The notes under the pieces: generated by a model
What the model was told of the DNA's origin: nothing
The model's database searches: none
The model's input: only the letters and a program-made list of their open reading frames with translations
Made by a program: the position numbers and the translations under genes
NCBI RefSeq assembly: GCF_001957135.1
Contig: NZ_MPHK01000019.1
Span: forward strand, 2,012 to 66,011
Direction of reading: 5' to 3'
DNA length: 64,000 nt
Source of the DNA: Shewanella sp. UCD-KL21
Lineage (GTDB): Bacteria > Pseudomonadota > Gammaproteobacteria > Enterobacterales > Shewanellaceae
Shown: positions 43,744 through 51,329 of the stretch, piece by piece
How positions within the stretch are numbered: position 1 is the stretch's first letter
Layout: each line of letters begins with the position of its first letter

Positions 43744-46700
43744 TTATAAAAATTTATATTTCATCGATAGCGCATATACTCGTCCATCATAATTCGTAGC
43801 ACGTGGTTGCCATTCATTATTTTGATACTCTTCATAAAGGGTATCTGTTAAGTTATATGCTTTTAAACTCACGGTGAAACTGTCAGTGAAGTTATAATAT
43901 GCAGAGGCATCTAAACGCCCAGCGGCTTTTACACTTCGATCACCTGAACCATTTGACGTTCCTACTGTTCTTAAATCATATTCAGAACGGTAGTTATAGG
44001 CTAAACGAACACCGTAGTTCTCTTGCTCGTAATAACCAATAACATTGAAGGTGTCTTCAGAAATCCCTGGCACACGAACTTCATCAGAATCATCTTGGGT
44101 TGTTTTTGAGTAGTTAAATACACCACCAAAGCCATTCCATGGATACGATAAAAAGTCTAGATTTTGCTGTATAGATAATTCATAACCTTGAACTTTGATC
44201 GTGTCTTCGATGTTAACGGTTCCACTTAGGCGTACTTCATCGCCTGCTGAAACTAAATCTGCATCACTTAAATTATCATTGCCATCTGTACGACAAGTAC
44301 CATCAGGATCTAACGTTAATGCCCCTAAATCTACCCCAGTTTCACTTAAGGCTGATGAGTCGCAAATAGATTGTGAATCAAATAAGTTTTCAATTTCTTT
44401 TTGGAATACCGCAAAACTGATTGAGCTACCTGGGCGGTTATACCATTCAAGCGATAAATCAAACGATTCAGCTTCAAATGGCTTAATACCAACCCCTGGT
44501 AAACTAACCGTAGTAAGTCCTGGAATATAATTGAAAGAGGCTGATGGATTTGCTGCGCGTAAATCCGGACGAACAAGTGACTGCCCATAGGCAAAACGTA
44601 ACAGTAAATCATCGTCTTCATCTAAGTTGATCGCTGCATTGAAGGTCGGTAAGAAATGATCATAATCATCAGGGTATACGCCCTCTTCTAAATCATTAAT
44701 ATCACCTTGGCCTGCAAGTGGTGCTCGAGATTCAGTTTTAGATTCAATATAGCGACCACCTAAATTACCGCGTAAATAGTGATCACCGAATTCGAACTCA
44801 TAATTAGCCATTAAATAGGCTGCATTGGTTTCAAGAGTGGATGAATACACTAAACCATCAGCTTGACGCCCGCCTCGAGTAATATAACCCGTTGGCGAAA
44901 ATACTGGCTGCTCACCATCATTTGATGGTGAAATTTGATTAATATCAATGGTTGATAGCAACGCATTATTAACAGAATTAAAGTCAAATGAACGCCAACC
45001 ATCTGCAGCACTTACAAAACCAGGAGCATCACCACCAAAAAATGAGTTTTCACTAACATAAGACGGATCAATCATCGCGTCTGACGTTAAAATACCAGTA
45101 GGGTCTACGCCAACTGGAGAACCTTTAGCATATTCAGAATCTAATGACGTATCAGCATAACGGTAACCAAAACGAACACTCTTGATGAAGCCCTCTTCGA
45201 AATCACGTTCAGCATTAATTTCAAATGCATTGCTTTCATGTTCAATTTTTTCATAGTTACCGGTTAGTAACATGTACAAGCCATTGGCACCTGTGGTGTT
45301 AGTCACTGCAGTATTTGCAACTTGTGTTTTAGGTACCCATGTTGCGCCATCCCAATCCATTGAAGTATCGGTTCCGGTCAAATCCATGTTGAAGTCACCA
45401 ATATCACCTTCACCAGTATAAATACTGCCATCAACGCCTGATGGACTATTTATACGTGAAGAAATAAGGACTTGAGACCACTCATTCTCAGCAGATGATA
45501 AGGTTAATGCACCATCAAGCTTCCACATCCCGATTACGTATTCAGCATCAAAAATATAAGCTTCAGCTTCTTCTTTTTGACCTTCACCGCGATTATCAAA
45601 GTAATAACGGCTATTATTAAAATCTACCCCTGATAATGTGTAAATAGGTTCACCATCGGTACCTACTTGACCTGTATCACGTGGAGCATATTCAGAACGC
45701 GGTGTAATACCAACCGTTTTTTGGTCCAAACGCATTTCAAGTTGCTCAAGGCGAGACTCATCAAGTTCACGTTTAGTGATAATGGTATTAAAACCCAGTT
45801 TTAAGGCATCAGTCGCTTGGTATTCTATACCGCCTGAAAATGAGAAACGGTTACCTGAGTTGGTTTCGCTTTGTTGGCGATATTCACCAGGCATTTGTAT
45901 AATAGCATTGTCAGGTAAATTGTTTGCAGCTTTATATTCTGCAAAAGTGCCGCTGTTATTACCTTGATCAAATTGTTGTTCTGATATGGTGTCATAAGCA
46001 TTAATACGTACAACATCACGTCTAAAAGATTGATCTGAATAAGCAAATGTACCATTGATGGCTAATTTATCTTCGATAAGGTGCTTACTACCTGATATAA
46101 CGCCTTCACCATCGACTTTATCTGCTAATTCTTCGTAACGGCCACCAAGCTGTAAAACTAACGAATCTTTTCGGCTTAATGCACCTTTTAAACCTTGGTC
46201 GATAGTACCTGAGATACCACCTTCAATCATATCCGCAGACAGTGACTTAACCACTTTTAGGCCACTAAATACTGACGGGTCATATGCACCAAAAGGGTTA
46301 CCTGGACCAAATGCGTTACCGCTAGCATTTCGGGTTGGTGTTGCGATTGCTTGACCATTTGCTGTCGTTAATACAAAACCAGAAGGTAATCCGCGTAAGT
46401 TAACACTAGATTCTCGTCGAGAACCTTCACGGTTTAATTGCACACCGGGAACGGCTTGTAATGCTTCGCCCATATCTAGAGCAGGCAAAGAACCAATGTC
46501 TTCTGCTGAAATACTATCGCTAATTTCATCAGAAGATTTTTTATCAAAAAGTGCTGATTCTAGATTTTGCTTAAATACACTTCTGACTTCTAAAACTTCA
46601 ATATCATCTTGTTTTTTTGTAACTGACTTATTTTCCGCATCGTTGACGACATCGGTAACAGCATCAGCTGCGAAGCCATTACAACAATAAAGTGCGATTA

Positions 46701-46758
46701 CACTACTCAGTAGAGTGCGTTTAAACGTCATCGACTTTTTAGGTTTAATTAAATCCAT
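43744..46758 (-). CDS. TonB-dependent receptor for oligosaccharides
   Basis: An outer-membrane TonB-dependent transporter of about 1004 aa (TIGR01782-like group used for carbohydrates). After a signal peptide (ending near CCNGFAADA) comes a plug domain (LESALFDKKSSDEISDSISAEDIGSLPALDMGEALQAVPGVQLNREGSRRESSVNLRGLPSGFV) and a beta-barrel ending in MKYKFL with terminal Phe-Leu. The ATG at 46758 (MDLIKPKKSMTF) is preferred because GGGGA lies 5 nt before it; an in-frame start four codons upstream is possible. It has its own operator 104-122 bp upstream and probably imports the uronate-containing oligosaccharide. Confidence 0.93.
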   Translation of the reverse strand: MDLIKPKKSMTFKRTLLSSVIALYCCNGFAADAVTDVVNDAENKSVTKKQDDIEVLEVRSVFKQNLESALFDKKSSDEISDSISAEDIGSLPALDMGEALQAVPGVQLNREGSRRESSVNLRGLPSGFVLTTANGQAIATPTRNASGNAFGPGNPFGAYDPSVFSGLKVVKSLSADMIEGGISGTIDQGLKGALSRKDSLVLQLGGRYEELADKVDGEGVISGSKHLIEDKLAINGTFAYSDQSFRRDVVRINAYDTISEQQFDQGNNSGTFAEYKAANNLPDNAIIQMPGEYRQQSETNSGNRFSFSGGIEYQATDALKLGFNTIITKRELDESRLEQLEMRLDQKTVGITPRSEYAPRDTGQVGTDGEPIYTLSGVDFNNSRYYFDNRGEGQKEEAEAYIFDAEYVIGMWKLDGALTLSSAENEWSQVLISSRINSPSGVDGSIYTGEGDIGDFNMDLTGTDTSMDWDGATWVPKTQVANTAVTNTTGANGLYMLLTGNYEKIEHESNAFEINAERDFEEGFIKSVRFGYRYADTSLDSEYAKGSPVGVDPTGILTSDAMIDPSYVSENSFFGGDAPGFVSAADGWRSFDFNSVNNALLSTIDINQISPSNDGEQPVFSPTGYITRGGRQADGLVYSSTLETNAAYLMANYEFEFGDHYLRGNLGGRYIESKTESRAPLAGQGDINDLEEGVYPDDYDHFLPTFNAAINLDEDDDLLLRFAYGQSLVRPDLRAANPSASFNYIPGLTTVSLPGVGIKPFEAESFDLSLEWYNRPGSSISFAVFQKEIENLFDSQSICDSSALSETGVDLGALTLDPDGTCRTDGNDNLSDADLVSAGDEVRLSGTVNIEDTIKVQGYELSIQQNLDFLSYPWNGFGGVFNYSKTTQDDSDEVRVPGISEDTFNVIGYYEQENYGVRLAYNYRSEYDLRTVGTSNGSGDRSVKAAGRLDASAYYNFTDSFTVSLKAYNLTDTLYEEYQNNEWQPRATNYDGRVYALSMKYKFL

Positions 46759-46861
46759 TACATTCCCCATTATTTTTGTTTAATTATCATTTCTATGCAT
46801 ACAGCTCCCCCTGCACATAGGTTAATTTATCACCTAAAAAACAAAAGGCAAGGCGGCCGTA

Positions 46862-46880
46862 TGGCAAAGTGGCCTTACCA
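46862..46880. promoter_or_regulatory. Putative uronate operator, site 2 (TonB receptor)
   Basis: Plus strand TGGCAAAGTGGCCTTACCA; read on the minus strand TGGTAAGGCCACTTTGCCA, matching the consensus of the family with one changed half-site base. It lies 104-122 bp upstream of the receptor start codon. Confidence 0.75.
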
Positions 46881-47160
46881 AAATACAAGTGTAACGATAA
46901 CTACATGATATTAATTAACATTTAAAGCTAAAAAAATTAACATTTATTTTCTGTTTTTAAGCCGATTTGCGTGAATTTGACATTTTTAGCTGTAAAAACG
47001 TTACTTGGGAGTGTTTAAAATGGTCAATAAAATGTATGAAGCCAGGCAATAAAAAAATGTTAAGCCCTTGAGGTAGGTATAGTCATCATTGATAATATTA
47101 ATGATTAGAATAATTAAAGGCTGAGATGAGAAGCAGATATAAGGGGAAAATTAATTGCTG

Positions 47161-47205
47161 ATGGTATTAGTTCAAATGGTACTGGAACAGATGATACTAG
47201 AACAA
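47161..47205. repeat. 15-bp tandem repeat (three units)
   Basis: ATGGTATTAGTTCAA, ATGGTACTGGAACAG and ATGATACTAGAACAA follow one another. The units have diverged but keep ATGrTAyTrGwwCAr. Confidence 0.8.
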
Positions 47206-47235
47206 ATTCATAGCTAGGCTAAAAGTTATAAAAAC

Positions 47236-47266
47236 AGCAGCCAATCAGATATATAAATTGGCTGCT
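47236..47266 (-). terminator. Intrinsic terminator after pntB
   Basis: AGCAGCCAAT and ATTGGCTGCT form a 10-bp stem around an 11-nt loop; on the minus strand GTTTTTATAACTTTT follows. It lies 7 bp beyond the pntB stop codon. Confidence 0.88.
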
Positions 47267-47272
47267 TGTGTT

Positions 47273-48643
47273 TTAATCTGCAAATTGGTGCACAAGCTTA
47301 TTAAGGGTCTCTTTCGCGTCACCAAAAATCATCCGGCAATTGGGTTTAAAAAATAATGGATTATCAATACCAGCAAACCCTGTTGCCATACCGCGTTTCA
47401 ACACAAATACATTTTTAGCTAAGTCAGCATTAATGACAGGCATTCCATAAATAGGACTACCTTGCATTTCTCTGGCAGCCGGGTTTACCACATCATTGGC
47501 GCCTATCACGATAGCAACATCATAATGTGCTATCTGCGGGTTGACGTCATCCATTTCAAACAGTTGCTCATATGAAACATCGGCTTCTGCCAATAGGACA
47601 TTCATATGTCCAGGCATTCGTCCTGCGACTGGATGTATCGCATAAGCGACTTCAGCACCATTTTTTTCAAGTATCTCCTGTAGTTCTTTCATTGCATGCT
47701 GCGCTTGTGCAACCGCAAGACCATAACCAGGAATGACCAATACCGATTGAGCCGCCTCAAGTACAAAAAAAGCGTCATCAGCTGATAGCGGCTTTATTTC
47801 TCCTTCTATTTTTATGTCATTGGTGACAACAGCTTTAAAACCAGACGTTAATACATTAACCAAAGAACGATTCATCGCTTTACACATAATATTGGTTAAA
47901 ATAATCCCACTGGCGCCCACCAGAGCTCCTGCGACAATCAATAAGTTATTTTCCAAGGCAAAGCCTGCTGCACAGGCCGCTAAGCCAGAATAACTATTGA
48001 GTAATGAAATGACGACCGGCATATCCGCCCCGCCAATTGGCAATACCAACATCACGCCCATTAACAATGCCAAGCCAATGGCCAAGTAATGCCAGGTTGT
48101 TAACTCAGGCTGTGTAATGACCAAATAACCTACAACACAAATCGCAATAATTAGGGCCACATTAGCAAATGCTTGACCTTTAAATACAATGGGTCGACCC
48201 ACTATACGTTCACTAAGCTTTGCCCATGCAACAATACTCCCAGAAAACGTAACTGCGCCAATAAGTAAGGCAAGGTAACTCACAAAGAGCACAAAATAAC
48301 TCAACTGGCTTTCGCTAATAATCGCTGCGTAAGCTATCGCTAAACTTGCTAAACCTCCAACGCCATTAAATAATGATACCAGCTCAGGCATAGAGGTCAT
48401 CGCCACTTTTTTTGCTGCGAAAACGCCTATCGCAGACCCAACAACGATAGAGGCTAAAATGAGTTCAAATGAAATAATACTACGGTCGAGTAAAGTCACC
48501 ACCACCCCAACGAGCATGGCTAGCGCAGATAACAAGTTGCCCTTGCGTGCCGTTGATGGATGACCTAACAACTTTAATCCAAAAATAAATAGCAAAGTAC
48601 ATATAACGTATACTGCATTGATAAGTATAGAAAAATCATTCAT
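47273..48643 (-). CDS. pntB: NAD(P) transhydrogenase beta subunit PntB
   Basis: A 456-aa subunit of the proton-translocating transhydrogenase. The N-terminal half has about nine membrane helices (LGHPSTARKGNLLSALAMLVG, VSLFNGVGGLASLAIAYAA, SLLNSYSGLAACAAGFALENNLLIVAGALVGASGIILT), and the C-terminal dIII NADP-binding domain shows VIPGYGLAVAQAQHAMKEL, YAIHPVAGRMPGHMNVLLAEA and VVIGANDVVNPAA. It is full length. Its gene is 9 nt after pntAB, in a three-gene run inside the uronate locus. Confidence 0.95.
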   Translation of the reverse strand: MNDFSILINAVYVICTLLFIFGLKLLGHPSTARKGNLLSALAMLVGVVVTLLDRSIISFELILASIVVGSAIGVFAAKKVAMTSMPELVSLFNGVGGLASLAIAYAAIISESQLSYFVLFVSYLALLIGAVTFSGSIVAWAKLSERIVGRPIVFKGQAFANVALIIAICVVGYLVITQPELTTWHYLAIGLALLMGVMLVLPIGGADMPVVISLLNSYSGLAACAAGFALENNLLIVAGALVGASGIILTNIMCKAMNRSLVNVLTSGFKAVVTNDIKIEGEIKPLSADDAFFVLEAAQSVLVIPGYGLAVAQAQHAMKELQEILEKNGAEVAYAIHPVAGRMPGHMNVLLAEADVSYEQLFEMDDVNPQIAHYDVAIVIGANDVVNPAAREMQGSPIYGMPVINADLAKNVFVLKRGMATGFAGIDNPLFFKPNCRMIFGDAKETLNKLVHQFAD

Positions 48644-48652
48644 GTCTTTATC

Positions 48653-48928
48653 CTATCGCTTTTTAAACATGGCAAGCATGCGATCTGTAACCAAATAACC
48701 ACCCACAACATTGACTGTTGCTAGCATTACTGCAAAAGCACTTAACCATGTAGCCATCTCATTAGATTCTCCACCTGCTAAGCTCAATGCACCGACAACG
48801 GTGATACCAGATATCGCATTGGCACCAGACATCAGTGGTGTGTGCAAGGTAGCGGGCACTTTTCTAATAAGTTCAAATCCAACGAAGATGGTTAACAATA
48901 AAATTAACGATAAATAAATAGCTATCAT
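48653..48928 (-). CDS. pntAB: NAD(P) transhydrogenase alpha subunit, membrane part (PntAB/alpha-2)
   Basis: A 91-aa protein with three membrane helices (IYLSLILLLTIFVGFELI, LMSGANAISGITVVGALSLAG, FAVMLATVNVVGGYLVTDRML). This is the separate alpha-2 subunit found in three-subunit transhydrogenases (Rhodospirillum type), in contrast to the fused PntA of E. coli. Its gene starts 1 nt into the pntAA stop region and precedes pntB by 9 nt. Confidence 0.92.
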   Translation of the reverse strand: MIAIYLSLILLLTIFVGFELIRKVPATLHTPLMSGANAISGITVVGALSLAGGESNEMATWLSAFAVMLATVNVVGGYLVTDRMLAMFKKR

Positions 48929-50166
48929 TATGCTGGCTCCACAGTTTTTTGATTTAATGATTCAGCCATAAGCGGAGTCAAGGTAGTTAATTCAATCTCT
49001 GAGTCTTTAATAGATGCCACATCTAATGGTGGCAAATGAAGAAATTTACGGATGGTCTCATTGGTAATATGACCTTGATGAGTTATGACAGCGCTTTTCA
49101 GAATGTCATCGTTTAAATCAATCTTCAGTTGATTCGATTCTTTGTTCCAAAACTCACTAACCAAACTCATAAGGTTGTTAGCGTACATTTGTGAGGCATT
49201 GAGTGGAACTTCATTGGACCAATTACCAGTGCCAATAATTTTTACTCCGTAAACAGAGTTCGTTTTACCCGCTATAGAACCATCAACATTACCACCGCTT
49301 AACGCAGCCATATCGACGATGACAGATCCTGGTTTCATCAAAGCAATTGTAGATTGATTGATAAGCTGTGGCGGTTTACGACCAAATAATTGTGCTGTAG
49401 TGATTACAATATCTGATTCCGCAATGCACTTTTCTTGCGCTTGTTGTTGTATTTTAATCTGTACTTCAGTTAACGCTTGCGCATATCCTTGCGCAGTTTG
49501 ACCCGTCTCACCTAAATCAATATCTAAAAATTTTGCCCCGAGTGAACGCACTTGTTCTGCCACAATTTCTCGCGTATCAAAAGCGGTGACTGCAGCGCCT
49601 AAACGTTTCGCTGTCGCTATAGCCTGTAGCCCAGCAACCCCTGCGCCGATAATAAAAACCTTGGCTGGTTTAATCGTTCCTGCGGCCGTCATCATCATAG
49701 GCAAAATGCTATGTAGTTCAGCAATGGCTTTGGTCACCATGACGTAGCCCGCAAGGCTTGCTTGGGAACTTAAGGCATCCATTTTTTGACAACGAGTACT
49801 TCTTGGGATCATTTCCATACTCAAACTTGTAATCTGTTGGCGACATAACAAATCGGTATAACCGCTATCATTAAATGGGTCTAAAAAACTAATAACAATT
49901 TTATCGCTGATATTGTCAATATCAGCTTCAGTTAATGGATTAACTGACAAAATAACATCAGCTAACGATAAAACTTGTTGACGATCAGCTAATACACTCG
50001 CACCAGCATTAATATATTCTTCATCTGAAATATGAAGGCCTTTTCCAAGGCCTGATTCAATAATAACGTCAGCGCCTAAATGCTTGTATGCTTTTACATT
50101 TACAGGCATTAATGCGCAACGCCGCTCATTAGCTGTCGCTTCTCTAACACAGGCAATGGTTGCCAT
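48928..50166 (-). CDS. pntAA: NAD(P) transhydrogenase alpha subunit, NAD-binding part (PntAA/alpha-1)
   Basis: A 412-aa alanine dehydrogenase/PNT-family protein, the cytoplasmic NAD(H)-binding dI of transhydrogenase. It begins CVREATANERRCALMPVNVKAY and carries the Rossmann motif FIIGAGVAGLQAIATAKRLGAAVTAFDTR and the RQD-loop region MIPRSTRCQKMDALSSQASLAGY. Alanine dehydrogenase is ruled out by the adjoining pntAB and pntB. The gene lies 143 bp after kduI with a hairpin between, so it may be read partly from the kduI promoter. The ATG has GAGGAC ahead. Confidence 0.92.
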   Translation of the reverse strand: MATIACVREATANERRCALMPVNVKAYKHLGADVIIESGLGKGLHISDEEYINAGASVLADRQQVLSLADVILSVNPLTEADIDNISDKIVISFLDPFNDSGYTDLLCRQQITSLSMEMIPRSTRCQKMDALSSQASLAGYVMVTKAIAELHSILPMMMTAAGTIKPAKVFIIGAGVAGLQAIATAKRLGAAVTAFDTREIVAEQVRSLGAKFLDIDLGETGQTAQGYAQALTEVQIKIQQQAQEKCIAESDIVITTAQLFGRKPPQLINQSTIALMKPGSVIVDMAALSGGNVDGSIAGKTNSVYGVKIIGTGNWSNEVPLNASQMYANNLMSLVSEFWNKESNQLKIDLNDDILKSAVITHQGHITNETIRKFLHLPPLDVASIKDSEIELTTLTPLMAESLNQKTVEPA

Positions 50167-50247
50167 ATAATTGTCCTCATCGTTAAATTAATGATGCAGT
50201 TATCCCTCCGACATGTTCAATGTCAGATAAGGTCAAGTGTGGTGATA

Positions 50248-50273
50248 AACCTGCTGACGGCCGCCAGCAGGTT
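50248..50273 (-). terminator. Hairpin between kduI and pntAA (weak terminator or attenuator)
   Basis: AACCTGCTG and CAGCAGGTT form a 9-bp stem around an 8-nt GC-rich loop. On the minus strand the sequence continues TTTATC, a short T-run, so termination would be partial at most. Confidence 0.6.
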
Positions 50274-50309
50274 ATTAAATCAAGTGAGGTTTACTTATGT
50301 ACCTCAGCG

Positions 50310-51140
50310 TTAACGCAGTGTCTTAACTTCGATATGGTCCATATCGTCAAACTCTTGGTTTTCGCCGCCCATCGCCCAGATAAAGGTATAGTTTGATGTA
50401 CCAACACCACTGTGAATAGACCAACTTGGTGAAGCTATTGCAACTTCACTATCAATAGGTAATGTACGAACTTCAGTAGGCTCACCCATTAAATGAAAAA
50501 CCTTCTCTTCTTCAGGTAAATCAAAGTACATATAGACTTCAGTACGTCTGAAGTGTGTGTGTGGCGGTTTAGTGTTCCAGACACTGCCTTTTTTAAGCTC
50601 TGTAATCCCCATCACAAGCTGACAGCTATCTACAATACCAGGACGAATAGATTGAAAAATGGTCCGTTCATTAGAGGTTTCTTGTGAGCCGAGCTCTATA
50701 AACTTGGCTTTACTTTTTGGTACATGTACCGTTTTAGTCACTCTATGAGCAGGGTATGACACTAAATAAAACTTAGCAGGCTCAGCTGAATTATTTGATG
50801 AAAATATTATTTTTTGGCTTTCTTTGGCAATATATAAACTATCGCGGTTCGCCATAGCATATGAAATACCATCAACCTCAACAGCACCTTCACCACCAAT
50901 ATTAATAACCCCAACTTCTCGGCGCTGGCAGAAATAGTCAGCAGCAAGTTCTTTATGTGTTGGTAGTTCGATTGCTTGTGCTAATGGTGTTATTCCACCA
51001 ATAACTGCGCGGTCAACATCGGTATATGTAAGGTTTATTTTACCGCCTTCAAACAAAGGAGCTGTGGTAAATGCCTCACGTAATTCGTCATTACGCATTG
51101 TTTTGTAACTTCTAATGTCTGCCGAGAACATAAAATCCAT
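50310..51140 (-). CDS. kduI: 5-dehydro-4-deoxy-D-glucuronate isomerase (4-deoxy-L-threo-5-hexosulose-uronate ketol-isomerase)
   Basis: Isomerises the 4-deoxy-hexosulose-uronate that forms from unsaturated uronic acid into 3-deoxy-D-glycero-2,5-hexodiulosonate, the KduD substrate. At 276 aa it is of usual length. Zinc-binding residues of the cupin fold are visible in PPHTHFRRTEVYMYFDL (two His and a Glu) and in PSWSIHSGVGTSNYTFIWAMGGEN. The gene has an operator 108-126 bp upstream of its start and is followed by pntAA. Confidence 0.95.
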   Translation of the reverse strand: MDFMFSADIRSYKTMRNDELREAFTTAPLFEGGKINLTYTDVDRAVIGGITPLAQAIELPTHKELAADYFCQRREVGVINIGGEGAVEVDGISYAMANRDSLYIAKESQKIIFSSNNSAEPAKFYLVSYPAHRVTKTVHVPKSKAKFIELGSQETSNERTIFQSIRPGIVDSCQLVMGITELKKGSVWNTKPPHTHFRRTEVYMYFDLPEEEKVFHLMGEPTEVRTLPIDSEVAIASPSWSIHSGVGTSNYTFIWAMGGENQEFDDMDHIEVKTLR

Positions 51141-51247
51141 AATGAATCCTTAATCATGCTTAACTAGTTTATTTTAGAGAGAACTGAGACCGCAACAGCG
51201 AGGCAACTCAAGCACTCAAAGTTATTAACAATATACTTCATGTGAAT

Positions 51248-51266
51248 TGGTAATGCCACTTTACCA
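51248..51266. promoter_or_regulatory. Putative uronate operator, site 3 (kduI-pnt)
   Basis: TGGTAATGCCACTTTACCA, the site closest to the consensus, a near-perfect inverted repeat TGGTAA-N7-TTACCA. It lies 108-126 bp upstream of kduI, in the kduI-GH2 gap. Confidence 0.8.
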
Positions 51267-51284
51267 GTGTGTTTTTTTGAAAAA

Positions 51285-51308
51285 AAATGACCCATATTTA
51301 GGCCATTT
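51285..51308 (-). terminator. Possible terminator after the GH2 gene
   Basis: AAATGACC and GGCCATTT pair through one G-T wobble around a short loop; on the minus strand a long T-rich run (ATTTTTTTTCAAAAAAAC) follows. It lies 22 bp beyond the GH2 stop. The stem is weak. Confidence 0.5.
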
Positions 51309-51329
51309 TTCAAAAATATATATCACTCA

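Larger units (their letters stand above)
46759..47272. other. Intergenic region upstream of the TonB-receptor gene
   Basis: About 510 AT-rich bp. It contains the receptor's operator (46862-46880), an unexplained stretch 46881-47160 with no ORF or clear motif, a three-unit 15-bp tandem repeat (47161-47205) and the pntB terminator (47236-47266). Confidence 0.6.
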
